Positions 43,001-53,830 of a stretch of 64,000 nt of DNA are shown here, piece by piece. How positions within the stretch are numbered: the first letter of the stretch is position 1; every line of letters starts with the position of its first letter. Below the pieces are notes generated by a model that saw only the letters and a program-made list of their open reading frames with translations, was not told the DNA's origin and did not search any database. The DNA lies in the NCBI GenBank assembly GCA_027972325.1, contig JAPMOS010000037.1, positions 124,001 to 188,000 on the forward strand, in the 5' to 3' direction. The position numbers were made by a program, and so were the translations under genes. Source of the stretch: Paratrimastix pyriformis (Eukaryota; Preaxostyla; Paratrimastigidae).

Positions 43001-43686
43001 ATGGCCCCGTAGGGGCGCTGGTGGATGGGGCACAGGCCCCCCGGATCGGGCAGTGAGGGCAAGGGTGCGTCCCCCAGAGCGGCCAACGCCTGAGCGGCCG
43101 CGGCCGGGCCCGGCGTCAGGGGCTGGGACAGGGGCGGGGAGGCGGGCAGGGCGAGGGAGACCCGGCCGGCCCGGTCGCGAATCCCGGTCAGAAAGCGGGC
43201 GTGCTGTTTGCGCGAGTGGCGCCCCGACTGGGCGCACTCTGTGCACATGTAGAGCCCGCAGCGCGAACACCACAGGCTGGCGAGGCGCTCGGCCCCATCG
43301 GAGCAGTAGAAGCATGGGGGCACCGTGCGGATGGTGCCGCCCCCGGGGATGTCAAGGCCGCACCGCGAGAGATCGCTCTCCACCGTGGCCAAGGCAAAGC
43401 AAACTGGACAATGCAAGATCGGCGGTTGGGAAAAGGCCGACGGGGACGGTGGTGGAGATTGGAAAGAGGGCGACGGCGGGGGCGAAGACGCGGTGACGGC
43501 CGATTGACGATCGTGGGTCGGAAATACATCCTCGAACGTGATCATGGAGGCAACACACGCTGAGCAAAACGCATGACCACAGGAAAGGCGGGCGAATTGA
43601 CGAGAGAGAGGCTGGAAACAAAAGCCGCACGGGATAAGAACCACATTAACGCCGAGTGGTCGTGGGGTGGTCAGAAAGGAGTTCAA
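40021..43686 (-). CDS. TRIM-type RING/B-box protein with a filamin repeat
   Basis: Probable E3 ubiquitin ligase. RING half-sites PCGFCFQPLSRQFARLSCGH-AFCSAC and ILHCPVC are separated by a roughly 45-residue Ser/Pro insert. Two B-boxes follow (CFYCSDGAERLASLWCSRCG...CTECAQSGRHSRKQH and CPIHQRPYGAMC...CPLCEPRLHQGH), then a coiled coil. After a repeat-filled intron (41757-41975) comes a filamin/ABP280-type Ig repeat split by a second intron: VAVQLRDGCGRPVG ... FADPG+HYRIHLTDGAGRHVVGSPLV. The C-terminal part is rich in short beta strands and ends VLYRQCLL-TGA. No ATG precedes the RING in the main exon (43686 is only the limit of the open frame used). A short upstream exon at 43830 would give an ATG and splice in frame. 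TRIM-filamin arrangements are known in animals (TRIM45, TRIM71). Confidence 0.83.
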   Translation of the reverse strand: MNSFLTTPRPLGVNVVLIPCGFCFQPLSRQFARLSCGHAFCSACVASMITFEDVFPTHDRQSAVTASSPPPSPSFQSPPPSPSAFSQPPILHCPVCFALATVESDLSRCGLDIPGGGTIRTVPPCFYCSDGAERLASLWCSRCGLYMCTECAQSGRHSRKQHARFLTGIRDRAGRVSLALPASPPLSQPLTPGPAAAAQALAALGDAPLPSLPDPGGLCPIHQRPYGAMCLEEACADQRMALLCPLCEPRLHQGHRVVPLAEALTRSRAEVATLAQRLSTRGAQFGALGLDAAHHGAALEAMEGAFVGDLEAAVTALHAALEARKEDLLAQGRAAFQERRRALEVHRRGLVVAADHFALEAANAARLLGPPASAPALAMAMAVAGGSPPPPAPSGPLGRCGTLSSLASCPAGAPGRGPTLDADTMLLQHRGPLLRRLGELEDRDLQVAPCPRTPIRLGYGLVRPDRLAELIAQLGRLEAAPGDLEDPDGPLGSDPAQPSASGLRPRLELCPCPVGSAPGCGSMAAPLPAAPLAVELPEGASASPLDERAPAPVVPLFAGMPYGPPRPDGLPGLHALPGLHALHALHALHALHALHALHALHALHASMPSMPSMPSMPFLASMPSMPSMPFLASMPSMSSMAPLPAIVRRASIWASGHGSWMSDASVAGWGAAVAVQLRDGCGRPVGPGGWAAGLAEAEAELRMGLWALPRPDCPPGLAVPLPPWDLRRPTPTPEGPWIVQGSFADPGPRPLYAPAAAPAASPAAAPATTTPHPALSPLPCCLCAGHYRIHLTDGAGRHVVGSPLVVRVLPAPRRCPLCARWFCSGQPGPPLTVATMHGDPAWGRHFRGRCRARLGRPLRPLDRDGGLVASCRAPCASVWPDPLTGRWYGLEGSDLWAGALAEYPSLEALMTAHGLSPPPSAARSSPPGSPPPDVGAGPRTITLADPQGLLADRPGGTLCVAGYAHGALGGYLYMAHYGTPTLCRIRAADGRLVGALRLPGAGCLNASAYTGGYYSDLSVHVDVPGCLYVCFARPRGGPLQVGLVDPEAMALVRLWTGPGADPPLPLPTCLLPGCPPKTEVGFAAVVCGALYLGADQRRPDLVARWDLYGSPAPAAQGDDDEEEEAAMAALEAPDPEQIGEDEEARQEHRNSPPGGPGGYGNRLGAGVGRCGEAGSPQMAVRLAAAQAGAVLGLVWDWRGNLVQSEAGRTGGRWVLYRQCLL
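41757..41975. repeat. ATGGAGGGC 9-nt array
   Basis: About 20 copies of ATGGAGGGC with interspersed ATGGAGGCCAGGAAGGGC variants, in the TRIM intron between the coiled-coil part and the filamin repeat. Confidence 0.92.
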
Positions 43687-43811
43687 CGACTTGTTATCCA
43701 GCCTCTGCAGAAGAGGGTTATTGCACCGGTCCGGACAGAGTCTTTACAGCCCAAGGTCGAATAAGCAAAATCGAGTCCTGACCGGTTTTCCGCGAGCGCT
43801 CCCGTGCGGTG
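43687..43811. promoter_or_regulatory. Divergent promoter, TRIM / EF-hand gene
   Basis: 125 bp or less between opposite coding regions, AT-richer. If the TRIM gene begins at 43830 the two first exons overlap by about 19 bp on opposite strands. Confidence 0.45.
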
Positions 43812-46378
43812 ATGTCAAAGGAGACACCATTCGAATCGCGTCAGCAACCCAGCTTGGAAGGTAATCTTCGACGGCCCCCAATCTTGCCGATTCTCCCCTT
43901 GACCGAAGAAGATATCAAACGGGCCTTTGACTTTGTGACGAGCGATGGCGAGACGGTAACAGCAGGCGATTTGGCACAGCGTATGAAACTATTTACGACC
44001 TCGCAGCACAACTACCGCGATTTGATTGGTGACAATCCAGCCATCAGTTTGGGGGAGCTCCGCTCCTTCCTGCTTCAAAATGAGGAGTGGAACAGCGAAA
44101 AATGTATTCGAGATGCCTTTCATGTCAGTCCCCTCTCTTTATCGTTTCCTCAATACCCCCCTGTGCAGATGATCTCCGACATGGAGGGCGTAGCCCTGGA
44201 TATGCAGCTTCTCCGAGGGGCCCTAGAAGCTTCTCTGGGTGAGAAACTGTCCCACTCTGACCTTCGTTACGTCCGAAAACTGGCCGACGCCGACGGGGAT
44301 GGCCGCGTCTCCATGGAGGACTTCCTCCGGATCGGCAATATCCTGTCCGCGGCCTCCCCTCCCCTCCCCCCTCCTACTTCCATCACCCTGCCTCTGCCTT
44401 CCGGGTGACCTGCCATTCGGGCTATCCCCCGGGCATGCCTGATCGTCGGCGCAGTCATTGAGCGCTCCCGGGGGGTGCGTCTGTGACCCGCAGGCCGCCC
44501 GATGCGGAGGCGATCCTGTCCCAGGGGGCTGCACGGTCGGCCCGGGCCGCCTCGCAGCACGAGGCCCGGCGGCGTGCCGAGTACAGCCTCTCCTGCTCGG
44601 CGAATACCTCGGCGAACCTCTCGGCGACCATCTCGGCGACCCCCTCGGCGAGCTCGCTGGCGGTGCCCCTGAGCGCTGGGGGCACCGGCACCGCCAGCTC
44701 GCCCAGCACGCCCGGGGGATCGTCGGTGGCCTCGTCGGGCACCAGCCCCGGCTCGGCCTCGACGGCCCTCTCGATCTGGTCGCGGGTCGACCCGGCATCG
44801 GCAGCGACGGCCGTCTTCGCCCCGGCCCCCGTCGCGCCCAGCTGCCTGCCGCCCATCTCGCCCGCCATGGTCGAGGGCCCCCACATGCCCCCGGCTCCCG
44901 GCCGGGAGGGTAGCCCGCCACCGGGTCGGACGCCCTCGCCGGCCCGACCGTCCAACCCGCTCAGCCAGCCGGCGGCGAGCAGCGTGGTCCACCCCGCCCT
45001 CGTCTTGCGGCCGCCCCACAACAGCCGGCCCCGGGCCCCGCTGGCGCTGCCGGACCTGGAGCCGATCCTCTCCAGCCGGCCAGCCCCCGAGGACATCGAG
45101 GTGCCACTGGGTCGCCTGCCCCCCGTCGGCCGCACCCCGCAGCCGCCCCAGTCCCCCGCGCCGGTGCCGCCGGCCCGCGTCCCGTCCCCGCAGATGCCCC
45201 GCCTGGAGTCGCCGTCCCCTGCTGCTGCCCCTGCTGCCCCTGCTGCCCCGACCCCTGTCCACGCCTCGACAGCCACCCCTGGCCCCCCCACCGGGATGAT
45301 CTCCCCATGGGCAGAGCTTCCGCCCCGCCCCCCCGCGGCCGGGTCCCACGGCCGGCCCGAGAGCTCTCCGCCCCGGACGCCCATCGAGCGGTGCCTCTCG
45401 CCGGCCGTCTCGGCCGCCCGGGACCGGCTCGCCTCGGCCCTGGCGGCCGCCTCGTTCAGCTTCATCCCAACCCCGCCGCCGGCCCCCTCGCCTGGGGGTC
45501 CCCGCGGTCTCGCCGCCCGGCAGGCCGCCGCCCGGGCCGGAGCGACGGCCTCCTTGCGGCACTCGGTGGCGGCCACATCAGGGGCCGGCCTCAGCCTCAG
45601 CCTCGGCTTGAGCGGCGGGGACATCACCAGCAGCGGCACTCGGCCACGGGGCAGCTCCAGCTCGGTGCCCTCGTCCCCGGCGCCCGTCTCGAGGGCCCCG
45701 TCGCCAGGCAGCGCCCACCGCCGGGGCCGGGGAAGCAGCCCCGCCGGCAGCCCGCCCACCGGCACGGCCAGCGCACGCTCGCCCATGCGCCGCGGGAGCC
45801 CCCTGTCGGACGCCCGGCCCCGCCGCGGGGCGGGCATGATGGTCTCGGTCGGGGTGGACACGGGCGAGCTGCCGGCCCCCGAGCAGCTGCCGCCCCACGA
45901 GCGCCGCTTCTGGACGGCGCTGCCCCCCGATTGGAGCGCAGCCCAACCCCCGGGCGCGGGGGCCAGTCTCGAGGGGCCTGGACCTTGGGGGCCCTTGACC
46001 CCCTCGGCGGCCACGGGGGGGCGCCCCCTGCTGAGCCCCCTCGCCCCCCTGGGCCCGCTGAGCCCGATCTTCGTGGGCCCGGGCCCCCTGGAGACGAGCA
46101 GCGGGGTCACCACCCCCAGCAGGGGGCCCCTTGGCGAGAGCCTCGACGGGTCTCTGCTGCTGACGGCCTCCCGCCACGAGTGGCGCGACCCCTGGGAGGC
46201 CGTCCACCTGGACAGCCCCGAGGAGGCCCCCGGGGCCGCCGCCCCGACGGACAGCCAGGGCATCCGCTCCGGGGCACCCTCTCCGCCCCCTGCCCCGGGC
46301 CAGGACGAGGTCATCCTATTTCGGCCGCACCAGCTGGCTCGATCCACTCCAACTCTGCGTTCTGCCCAGTTCGAGTGA
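43812..46378 (+). CDS. EF-hand protein with long disordered tail
   Basis: ATG at 43812. The N-terminal part resembles a calmodulin-like pair: LTEEDIKRAFDFVTSDGETV (a degenerate EF loop), SLGELRSFLLQN, then after an intron a clear calcium loop DADGDGRVSMEDF preceded by SHSDLRYVRKLA. The next intron (donor GTCCGC at 44345) joins in frame to LPPDAEAILSQGAARSARAA. A roughly 600-residue Ser/Pro/Ala-rich region follows with no recognisable fold, ending TLRSAQFE-TGA. The tail may be a scaffold with many potential phosphosites. I cannot name an orthologue. Head to head with the TRIM gene. Confidence 0.8.
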
Positions 46379-46570
46379 TCGATTATCTTTTTTTATTCAA
46401 CCACCAGAAATCTGGTTGTGCTTGGCGTACAACCTGTTTCTTTCTGTTTAGACTTGTGCCGTGTTTGCTGCGATTTGTGAGTGCCTCTTGTGAACGCCGA
46501 TCGTCGGAGGAAACATTCCGGCAGGTAGTGTAGGACTGCAGGCAGGTGACGAGCGTCGTCCAAGTTTTCG

Positions 46571-47185
46571 ATGGCCTCGTCGGATGCCTCCTACCAACTT
46601 CCGGAGGAGATCCTTTGTTTGATCGTCCTTTCCGATCCATCCATACGGGCCCACTGCGGGTTCTCGAGTGTATGCCGCTTCTGGCGGGAGGTTCTACAGC
46701 GCCGAACGGTCCTCTCCAGCAGTATCAGCGTCGTGGACGTATTCGAACCGTGCAATCCGGTTCCCCAGAGTGACGATCTTCCCAGCCCGCCATTCGCGAT
46801 TCTGCGCGGCATTGTGAGTCGCTGCAAGCGGCTCGAGACTTTAGTCCTGGAGCGGTTCGAGGTTCCCTCGGAGGTCGAGTTCTTTGAGATGCTGCAGGAC
46901 CTGAAGGAGTTGCAGACCCTCTCGCTCCAGGGCCGGGGGGAACTCCCCGTGGCCGCCCTGACCCGGCTCTTCCCGCGGCTGCCCAAGCTGCGCACGGTCG
47001 ACCTGCGGCGCCTCTCCGTCCGCTGGTCCCAAGACACCAACCTGCCCCAGGTGCTAGCCGCATCGTGCCCCAACCTGGAGAACCTCGGGTTGCCCCTCAT
47101 GGACTCCTCCAAGGCCCCCAACCTGCGCGGCCTCCACTCGTGTCGCCTCCGTCAGCTTGCCTGCTCCTTCGCCCAGGGTCGGTCG

Positions 47186-47217
<32 letters not shown>

Positions 47218-49267
47218 ACCCACACACACAGACACCTGATCTTGACATCCCGTTGTCGATGTGGCTGGTGGGTGGCCGGGCGAGGCAGGGGCCGAGCAGC
47301 TGCCCTTCCTGGAGGCGCTGGCTGTGGTGTCCCTCCGGTCGGAGCTGCCCGACGAAGTCCTGGCCTGCGCGGGGGCGCTGAGGCGGCTCGATCTGGGGCC
47401 CACCACCACCGGGCGCACCGCCGAGAAGCTGCTGCAGGGTCGCCCGGGCCGCCTGGAGCAGCTGGTCCTCCGGGGGTACGAGGGCCCCGCCGCGCCCCTC
47501 GTCCGGCTGGTGGAGGCCTGCCCGGGCCTGCGGGTGGTGGGCTTCCCGGCCTGCAAGTGCCCCGCGGGCCCCGCAGAGCCCTTCCACAGGCTGGCCGAGG
47601 CGCTGGACAGCCAGCTGCCCCATCTGGAGGCCCTCGACATGACCGACGCCGAGGAGCTCAGCCTGGCCGACCGGCTGGCCCTGCTGTCCCACCCTGGCCT
47701 GACCCGGGCCCTCCTGGCAGCCGAGCGGCCCGCCCGGGGGCGGGGCTTCGTGAGGACGCCAGCTCTGCGGGTGCGTCACGACCAGGCCGCCAGCCGGTCG
47801 CTGAGCCACCTCGACCTGAGCCGGTGGGGACCCGTGGGCAGCCTGGAGGTTGTCCTGCCCTGCCTGCAGACCCTGGTGCTGCAGGGCCTGCGAGCGGACG
47901 CGGCGCTGGTCGACTGCCCCCTGCTGACCACCCTCGAGACGGCCGGCCTGACCTGCCCCCGGCTCACCTTGCGATGCCCCTCCCTGCGGGCCCTGTCGGC
48001 CCCCTCGGGGGTGGGCGACATCGACCCGGGGCCCGAGGGGCTGCCCGCCCTGCTGTCCTACTCGGGCCGGGAGCGCCCCTGGGTGTGGGCCTGTCCGCGG
48101 CTGGAGCGGCTGGCCCTGGCGGCCGTGGGGGGCGACGACTTCGTGGGGCTGCTGGGGGCCCTGCCCAACCTGCGGGCGCTCGAGGTGACCCTGGCCGAGC
48201 CTGCCCCGGCCGAGCTGGTCCTGGCCCTGCCCCCCGGGGTCTCCTCCGTGCGGCTGCAGGGGAACTCCCTCACCCAGAACGGCTGCCTGCGGGCCCTCAG
48301 CCTGCGGGCCCCGGGCGCCCGCACGGTGGCCCTGCGCTACCTGGCGGCCCTCGAGGGGGCCCGGCTCGAGGCGCCCCTGCTGGGCCAGCTGGGCCTCCAG
48401 TGCGAGCGCCTGCGGACGGTGGCCCTGGTCGGCCCCGCCCTGCCGGCCCTGGTCAGCCTGCATACCCCCTTCTGCGGGTCCCTCGATGCGGCCGCCCTGC
48501 AGGGGCTGCTGGGGGGCGCCGGGTCGGCCCTGGAGCGGCTCGACCTGAGCTGGTGGCGGGCCTGCCCCGGCCTCGAGCTGCGCCTGCCCCGGGTCAGCCG
48601 GGCCGTCCTGGCCAACACCGGGCTGCGGTCGCTGTCCGTGGGCGGGCCCCGGCTGGCCGAGCTGGTGCTGGAGGACTCCCGGCTGCTCGAGGGGCTGCGC
48701 CTGGACTGCCCCGCCCTGCAGGAGCTCGCCACCAAGGGCTGCGCGGCCCTCGGGGCGGTCACCTTCGAGCGCCCCTGCCGGGCCCTGGCCAAGCTCACCC
48801 CGGACCCCAAAGCCGCCGCCGCGGAGCCCTTCCCACGCACGGTGCTCGCCAGGGCCCCCGACGGGCAGGGGCTCAAGGACAAGGGCGTCCCCCCCGGGGT
48901 GGGCGGGTCCCGGCCTTTCCCCCTGCCGCTGCTGCTGCCGGGAGTCCGGCTGACCACCCGGGGCCAAACTCCGCCCATGCCCATGCCCATGCCCTACTCG
49001 CCGCCCCGCCGGCCCCCGCCTCATGGGGATCCAGGGCCCCGCCCCGCCCCGCCCCCGCCCCGCCCCCGCCCCCGCCCCCGCCTGCGGCCCACCATGTGGA
49101 GCCCCCGCCCCCGCCTGCGGCCCGGGAGCTGCACTGGAGCCCCGCCAGCCAGGAGGAGCCCCTCAACATGGGCTGAGCGGGTCCCTGGCCCCGCAGGACC
49201 GGCCCTCCCTCCTCCTCCCTTCGATCCTCCCTTCGATCCTCTCGGCGGTGCCCAAGCAGGCGAATGA
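46571..49267 (+). CDS. F-box protein with degenerate leucine-rich repeats
   Basis: Likely SCF ubiquitin-ligase substrate adaptor. The N-terminus carries an F-box: LPEEILCLIVLSDPSIR...SVCRFWREVL. From LETLVLERFEVP onward leucine-rich repeats run for about 650 residues (KLRTVDLRRLS, LRRLDLGPTTT, LEALDMTDAEELSL, LSHLDLSRWGP, LQTLVLQGLRAD, LERLDLSWWRAC, LAELVLEDSRL). One intron: donor at G|GTCGGT (about 47177), a C-tract of about 33 (47188-47217), acceptor GGCAG near 47287. The end is uncertain: the straight frame runs through Pro/Arg-rich repeats to 49267, while a neighbouring frame ends ASQEEPLNMG at 49176 and looks less repetitive. The 5' end is AT-richer. Confidence 0.85.
47188..47217. repeat. 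Poly-C tract in the F-box gene intron
   Basis: About 30 consecutive C on the coding strand shortly after the donor site. Comparable C-runs (on the RNA strand) occur at 191-217, 34121-34140, 34987-35014, 35143-35160 and 50786-50812. Confidence 0.88.
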
Positions 49268-49465
49268 ATTTGACGGACGGGCGCAGGAAGCCGGGGCGGC
49301 GCGCGCGGTGGGCGCCCCCGGGGATGAGGAACGGAGGTGGAGTTATTGGGGCGGCCGGGTGCGTGGGACCGAAGGGGTGGAAGGGAGGGAGGAGGGAGGG
49401 AGGGAGGGAGGGGCGGAGAGACGAGAGACGTGGAGGAGCCGGCTGGCTGGCGGCCCGGCGGGGGG

Positions 49466-50782
49466 TCAGACGTTCTCCTCCATGGCGGCGTCCTCCTCGG
49501 CGGCGTCCTCGCCGGCGCTCTTGGAGCGGCCGCCGCGCTTCTTCTGGCAGCAGCACAGCGCGATGGGGATCCCGCCCAGCACGGCGGCCACGAAGACGAA
49601 GTTGCTGAAGAAGAACACCGTCCCGAAGAAGGACATGGACAGGTTGATCCGCGAGTACATCGTCCCTGCGCACCAGCACCAGCACCAAACACCAGCGCCG
49701 CCGCCAACCCGGACCCGAGACGGAACCGATGGTGACGACGGGGTTACCGGCCTCGGCCGAGAAGGGGCCAGGGAGGGCAGGGGGGCGGGCACGAGGGCGG
49801 ACCGAGCTGGGTCATGATGCAGGTCTCGTTGGTGATGTGGGTCAGCGAGCATGCCGTGGCCGTGGCCGACTTGGTGCCGTTGACGTAGTCGAAGGAGACC
49901 TGCGAGCCGAAGGTGGTGTACTGCGGGGCGAACGTGCTGAACTCGACGTTCAGCGAGAGCATGACGAACATCATCAGCGCCGCCATCAGCAGCAGCCCCT
50001 GCACGGCGCAAAGGGAGGGAAGGCGAACGATGAAGGACGGTGGGCATGATGATGGGATCTTGGCAGGAGCGGGGGTTGGGCGAATGGCGGACGGGCATGG
50101 ACATGGACATGGACCATGCGAGCACGGTGAAAGTGGCCAGGGTCAATTGGGCAAGTGGGCAAGTGGGCATGGGCAAGTGGGCAAGGGCAAGTGGGGGCAA
50201 AGGCAACTGGGGGCAAGGGGCGGACCTGGGGCTGGGACTTGTGCTTCTTGATGGAGAACAGCTTGATCCAGAGGAAGCGGATGCCGATGTGGGTGAAGCC
50301 CACCAGCGAGGCCAGGAAGACGTACAGGATGAGGATGCCCAGGAAGACGTAGTCCAGCGGGAACACCTTGGCCAGGGCCACCAGGGTGATGTCGATCGGG
50401 TTGGGGATCTTCGGCCTGCAGACCCAGACCCGGCCCCCCAACAGGCAGCCAGGTGAGCCACGGGCGGCCAGAGCGGGCCCCAGCGGAGCCGCGGGACGAG
50501 GGCAGGGCGCCGGGGGCAGCGCCGGGCGCCGGGGGCAGGGCGCCGGGTGGCGGACCGGTCGGTCATCCAGCCGGCCCACTGGTTGAGGGCCTTGTCGAGG
50601 GAGGTGAGCACCACCGAGATGACCAGCAGCAGGGTGAACAGGGCCGACAGGATGCCGAAGACCACCCGGAAGGGCATCATGAACTCGTTCCAGCAGGCCT
50701 CGCACTTGCTGCCCGATTGGATGCGATCCTGCCGGGGGGCCACAGGGTGCGTCGAGCGGGGGAGGGACGAGTGAGTCATGTG

Positions 50783-50813
<31 letters not shown>

Positions 50814-51903
50814 AGGGACGGACATCGGCAGCCGCCTGCAACTCGCGCTCGCGCTTGCGGGTCTGGTAGTAGGCCTTGATGTCCTGCCGGCTGCGCCGTC
50901 AGATCAGCGGACGGCACGGAGGGAGGGAGAGGGGGGTGTAGAGACATATGAGCGCCCATCGCCATCCCGGCTTGCCCCCCCCCCAAAAAAAAAATGCCCA
51001 CCCCCCGCGGCCCGTGTGGCGGGGGAGGGCCACAGACGTGCGGCGCTCGCTGCGGTCGTACTTTGTCTCGATGGCGCGGGCCTGCTCGCGGTTGATGATG
51101 AGCTGGCGCTGGATCTCGTCGTCGGTCATGGTCGACCGGCCGTTGAACCGCAGCAGCTTCACCGGCAGGATGGCCAGCCCGAAGGCCGTGTAGGTGCACC
51201 AGATCACCAGCCCGACCAGGGTCAGGATGGCCAGGCAGAAGAGGATGGCCCCGTCGCCCGCGTTGCGGGTGTCGAAGAGCCGGTTGATCCAGTCGGAGGC
51301 GGACTTCTTCGAGAAGTCGTCCGGCGCGGGCCGGAAGAAGAGCCCCACCACCAGGATGATCAGCACGAAGAGCAGGAAGAACGACGTGAACAGCAGCGAC
51401 CGGCGCAGCCGCTGGCGGAATGTGGTCTCCGAGTCGCCCTCCTCGTAGAAGAAGTACGCGAAGGGGACCACCCCAAAGGCAAACACAAACAGCACCCCGT
51501 ACAGCACGTAGTACATAATCTTGACGACGGTGCCGCGGGAGGCGGCGCCCTCGATGGACAGATCGGGGTAGAGCATGCCCGTCGCGGGATCGGTCATGGT
51601 CGAGACGTTAAATGTATCAACGGGGACCAGAAAGACGCAGAGAGATGTGATGGTCAATGCCTAAAAGAAAAAAAGGCATGGTCCAAAAGCAGGGCAACCA
51701 AAACAGACGAGAACTACCACGACGAATGGGAACTTCTCGAATTGATCCTTATCCTTCGTGAAGTAGTGCTTTGCCACGAAGAAAGCGAGGAAGAACATGC
51801 ACTAATGAGGAACCGGACGATGTTGGCGAATGTACAAAGGAAAACAAAGACGGACGGCCATGATGCCCGCAAATATGAGCCAGGCGACCCAAGTGATATA
51901 CAT
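49466..51903 (-). CDS. LMBD1-like lysosomal membrane protein
   Basis: LMBR1/LMBD1 family, multipass lysosomal membrane protein known in animals for helping cobalamin leave the lysosome. ATG at 51903 (MYITWVAWLIFAGIMA); a 54-nt intron (51855-51802) follows, then CMFFLAFFVAKHYFTKDKDQ, ALTITSLCVFLVPVDTFNVS (family signature near the second membrane helix), YYVLYGVLFVFAFGVVPFAY, FTSFFLLFVLIILVVGLFF, LAILTLVGLVIWCTYTAFGL, a cytosolic helix with DDEIQRQLIINREQARAIE, RIQSGSKCEACWNEFMMPFR, then four more hydrophobic stretches including LLLMAALMMFVMLSLNVEFS and SMSFFGTVFFFSNFVFVAAV. The tail QKKRGGRSKS ends EEDAAMEENV-TGA. Introns hold a poly-G/C tract (50786-50812). Function in B12 transport is inferred from family only. 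Confidence 0.9.
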
Positions 51904-52085
51904 TGTCAATTACACCACTTAGAAGAAAATGATGTTGTTGGGTCGATGAGTGAACCTCGAACAAGAGAACGATCGGCCGGTCGAACCCTTGGGGGAATTA
52001 GGCTCGGCGCAGAGGTTCAAAAACAAGCAGCACTGAGCAGAGTCCAGTGGGTTTATGTCTATACAACAGATGTAGCAGCGACTTT

Positions 52086-53460
52086 TTACTTGGGCAGAGG
52101 ATTCACAGCTGGGGCAGTGTCAGCAGGAGGAACAAACGCTCCCGATTGAGTCTGACGGCAAAACTCGCAGGTTTGCAGTGGCTCGAGCGTATACTTCTCC
52201 AGTTCCTGGAGAGGACAACTGATAAGCCGATGGAATAAGAGTTTCAGTGCAGACCCACGAGAGCATGTTAAAGAAAATCCTTGTGGGAGTTGGGCGCCCA
52301 GTGACAGTCTCCATGTGGAGGATGTGATCGATCACCATGCCGACCATGATGTCCGCCTGACGGGAGATTTCATGAATCAAGGGCATCCCCAAAATGCCAC
52401 ACAGACCCCGGCGCCGCAGGCCCAGACGACGCTACCGCCCTTTCGGTACTGGTCGTCTGCGCCACCAGCCAGAATTGTGAGCCGGGAGGAGGCGGCGGGG
52501 CGTCGGGGGCGGGCGGACCCTTGGGGATGATGCCGTGGAGGGTGGGCAGGTCGAGGATGTGCTCGGGCAGGATCCGGGCGAGGACCTCGCGGTGCTTGGG
52601 CTCGGCCAGGCAGAGGGCGCACGGGCCGTGCCGCTCGGCGAAGAAGTCGTAGAAGACCGCGTGGCCCGTGATGGGGTCCGTCCCGCCCAGGGCGTGCGGG
52701 ATGCCCAACTTGCGGCACAGCGAGGACACGGCATAGTCCCAGTAGTCTGTCGGGGTGGGGCCGAGGGGCGTGTGAGCACGGGGGGGGGGGGGGGGGATGA
52801 TAGCACGGCCGGGTGATCGGGTGTGAGCTGGCTGGTCGGACCGCCAAAGTCGATGCCATTGAAGACGCAGGTGGACTGGCGGGCGCACTGCACCACCTGT
52901 TGCCACTGGGCCACCGCGTCGATGTGCAGGGGCACGAGCTCGGTCCGGTAGTTGTGGGCCTGCAGGGCCTCGGCAGCGCAGAAGACCTTGGGCTTGCCCA
53001 CGTGCTCTGCACAGCAAAGGCGATCCACCAGAAAGTGGTTCAGTCGATGGCAGAGACTCCGATGCTCCCAGACCCTTCTTGTAAAGAATCTGCCGATTGA
53101 GGTTGTGATCATCGACGATGTCGCGATCGATCAAAAAAACCTTTCGAAAACCCATTCGAACCAGATTCATGGCTACGGTGGAGCCAACACCGCCAACGCC
53201 CAGGACAAGGCCAACTTGAGATTCAATGAGTTCCTATTGCGCCTGTAAAGAGGGCGAGGCAACGACTTGTCGTCACAAACCTGATTCCAATTTACAGTTC
53301 GTTTTTGTTTCAGGTAAGGGTCGACAATCTACAAGGAAAATAAAACAGAGGGATGAGCTCCCAAGATTGGACGATCCAACTGCACCTTCGCATTGGGATT
53401 TTCGGGAACTGCCTTTCCATCACCCTCGGTATCGGTCCCGCTGAGCGTATGCCCGGACAT
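52086..53460 (-). CDS. ThiF/E1-like adenylyltransferase family protein
   Basis: Member of the ubiquitin-activating (ThiF/MoeB/UBA) fold. ATG at 53460 opens a short polar exon. Next exon IVDPYLKQKRTVNWNQ, then the nucleotide site ELIESQVGLVLGVGGVGSTV (G-x-G-x-x-G), acidic DRDIVDDHNLNRQILYKK (Asp and N-x-x-R of the active site), KVFCAAEALQAHN, and FNGIDF. A further exon has CALCLAEPKHREVL, the first half of a probable zinc site, and the last exons VIDHILHMETVTGR and LEPLQTCEFCRQTQ, the second Cys pair, ending AVNPLPK-TAA at 52086. The splice around 52395-52440 is uncertain (several possible acceptors). The two Cys pairs fit a UBA5/MoeB-like enzyme, but no catalytic Cys is obvious, so substrate is unknown. 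Confidence 0.8.
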
Positions 53461-53830
53461 GAGTCCCGAAAAAAAATAACCTTGGAAAAATGGCCTGGGG
53501 CACTTTGCACCGTCGCGAGCCACAGCGCCTTTGTCAACCGCACTGCGCAGTCTCCGCCGACCCATCGTTGATCCCATCCTCCCACCGGCCTGTTATTCCA
53601 CCGAGAGCAAGATAAGAGGCAAGAGGGGGAGACAGGGAGAGAACGTTGACACACGTCGATCCACTCAACCAAATAAAAAAAAAGCCCAACCACCATGAAA
53701 AATGGTCCCAGCCGATCCCTCGGCCAGACCCACCGGCCGTCATGCGGGGGCCTGGGTAGAGGAGGATCGGGCGAACCAGGGGCAGAGAAGAGGGAAGAGA
53801 ACCCCGGAGCGGTCGCCCTCAGAGAACAGC
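53461..53830. other. Gap between ThiF-like gene start and the 3' end of the large membrane-protein gene
   Basis: 370 bp, AT-richer than the surrounding coding regions. It should hold the promoter of the ThiF-like gene and the 3' UTR of the gene to the right. Overlapping short ORFs show no domain. Confidence 0.55.
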
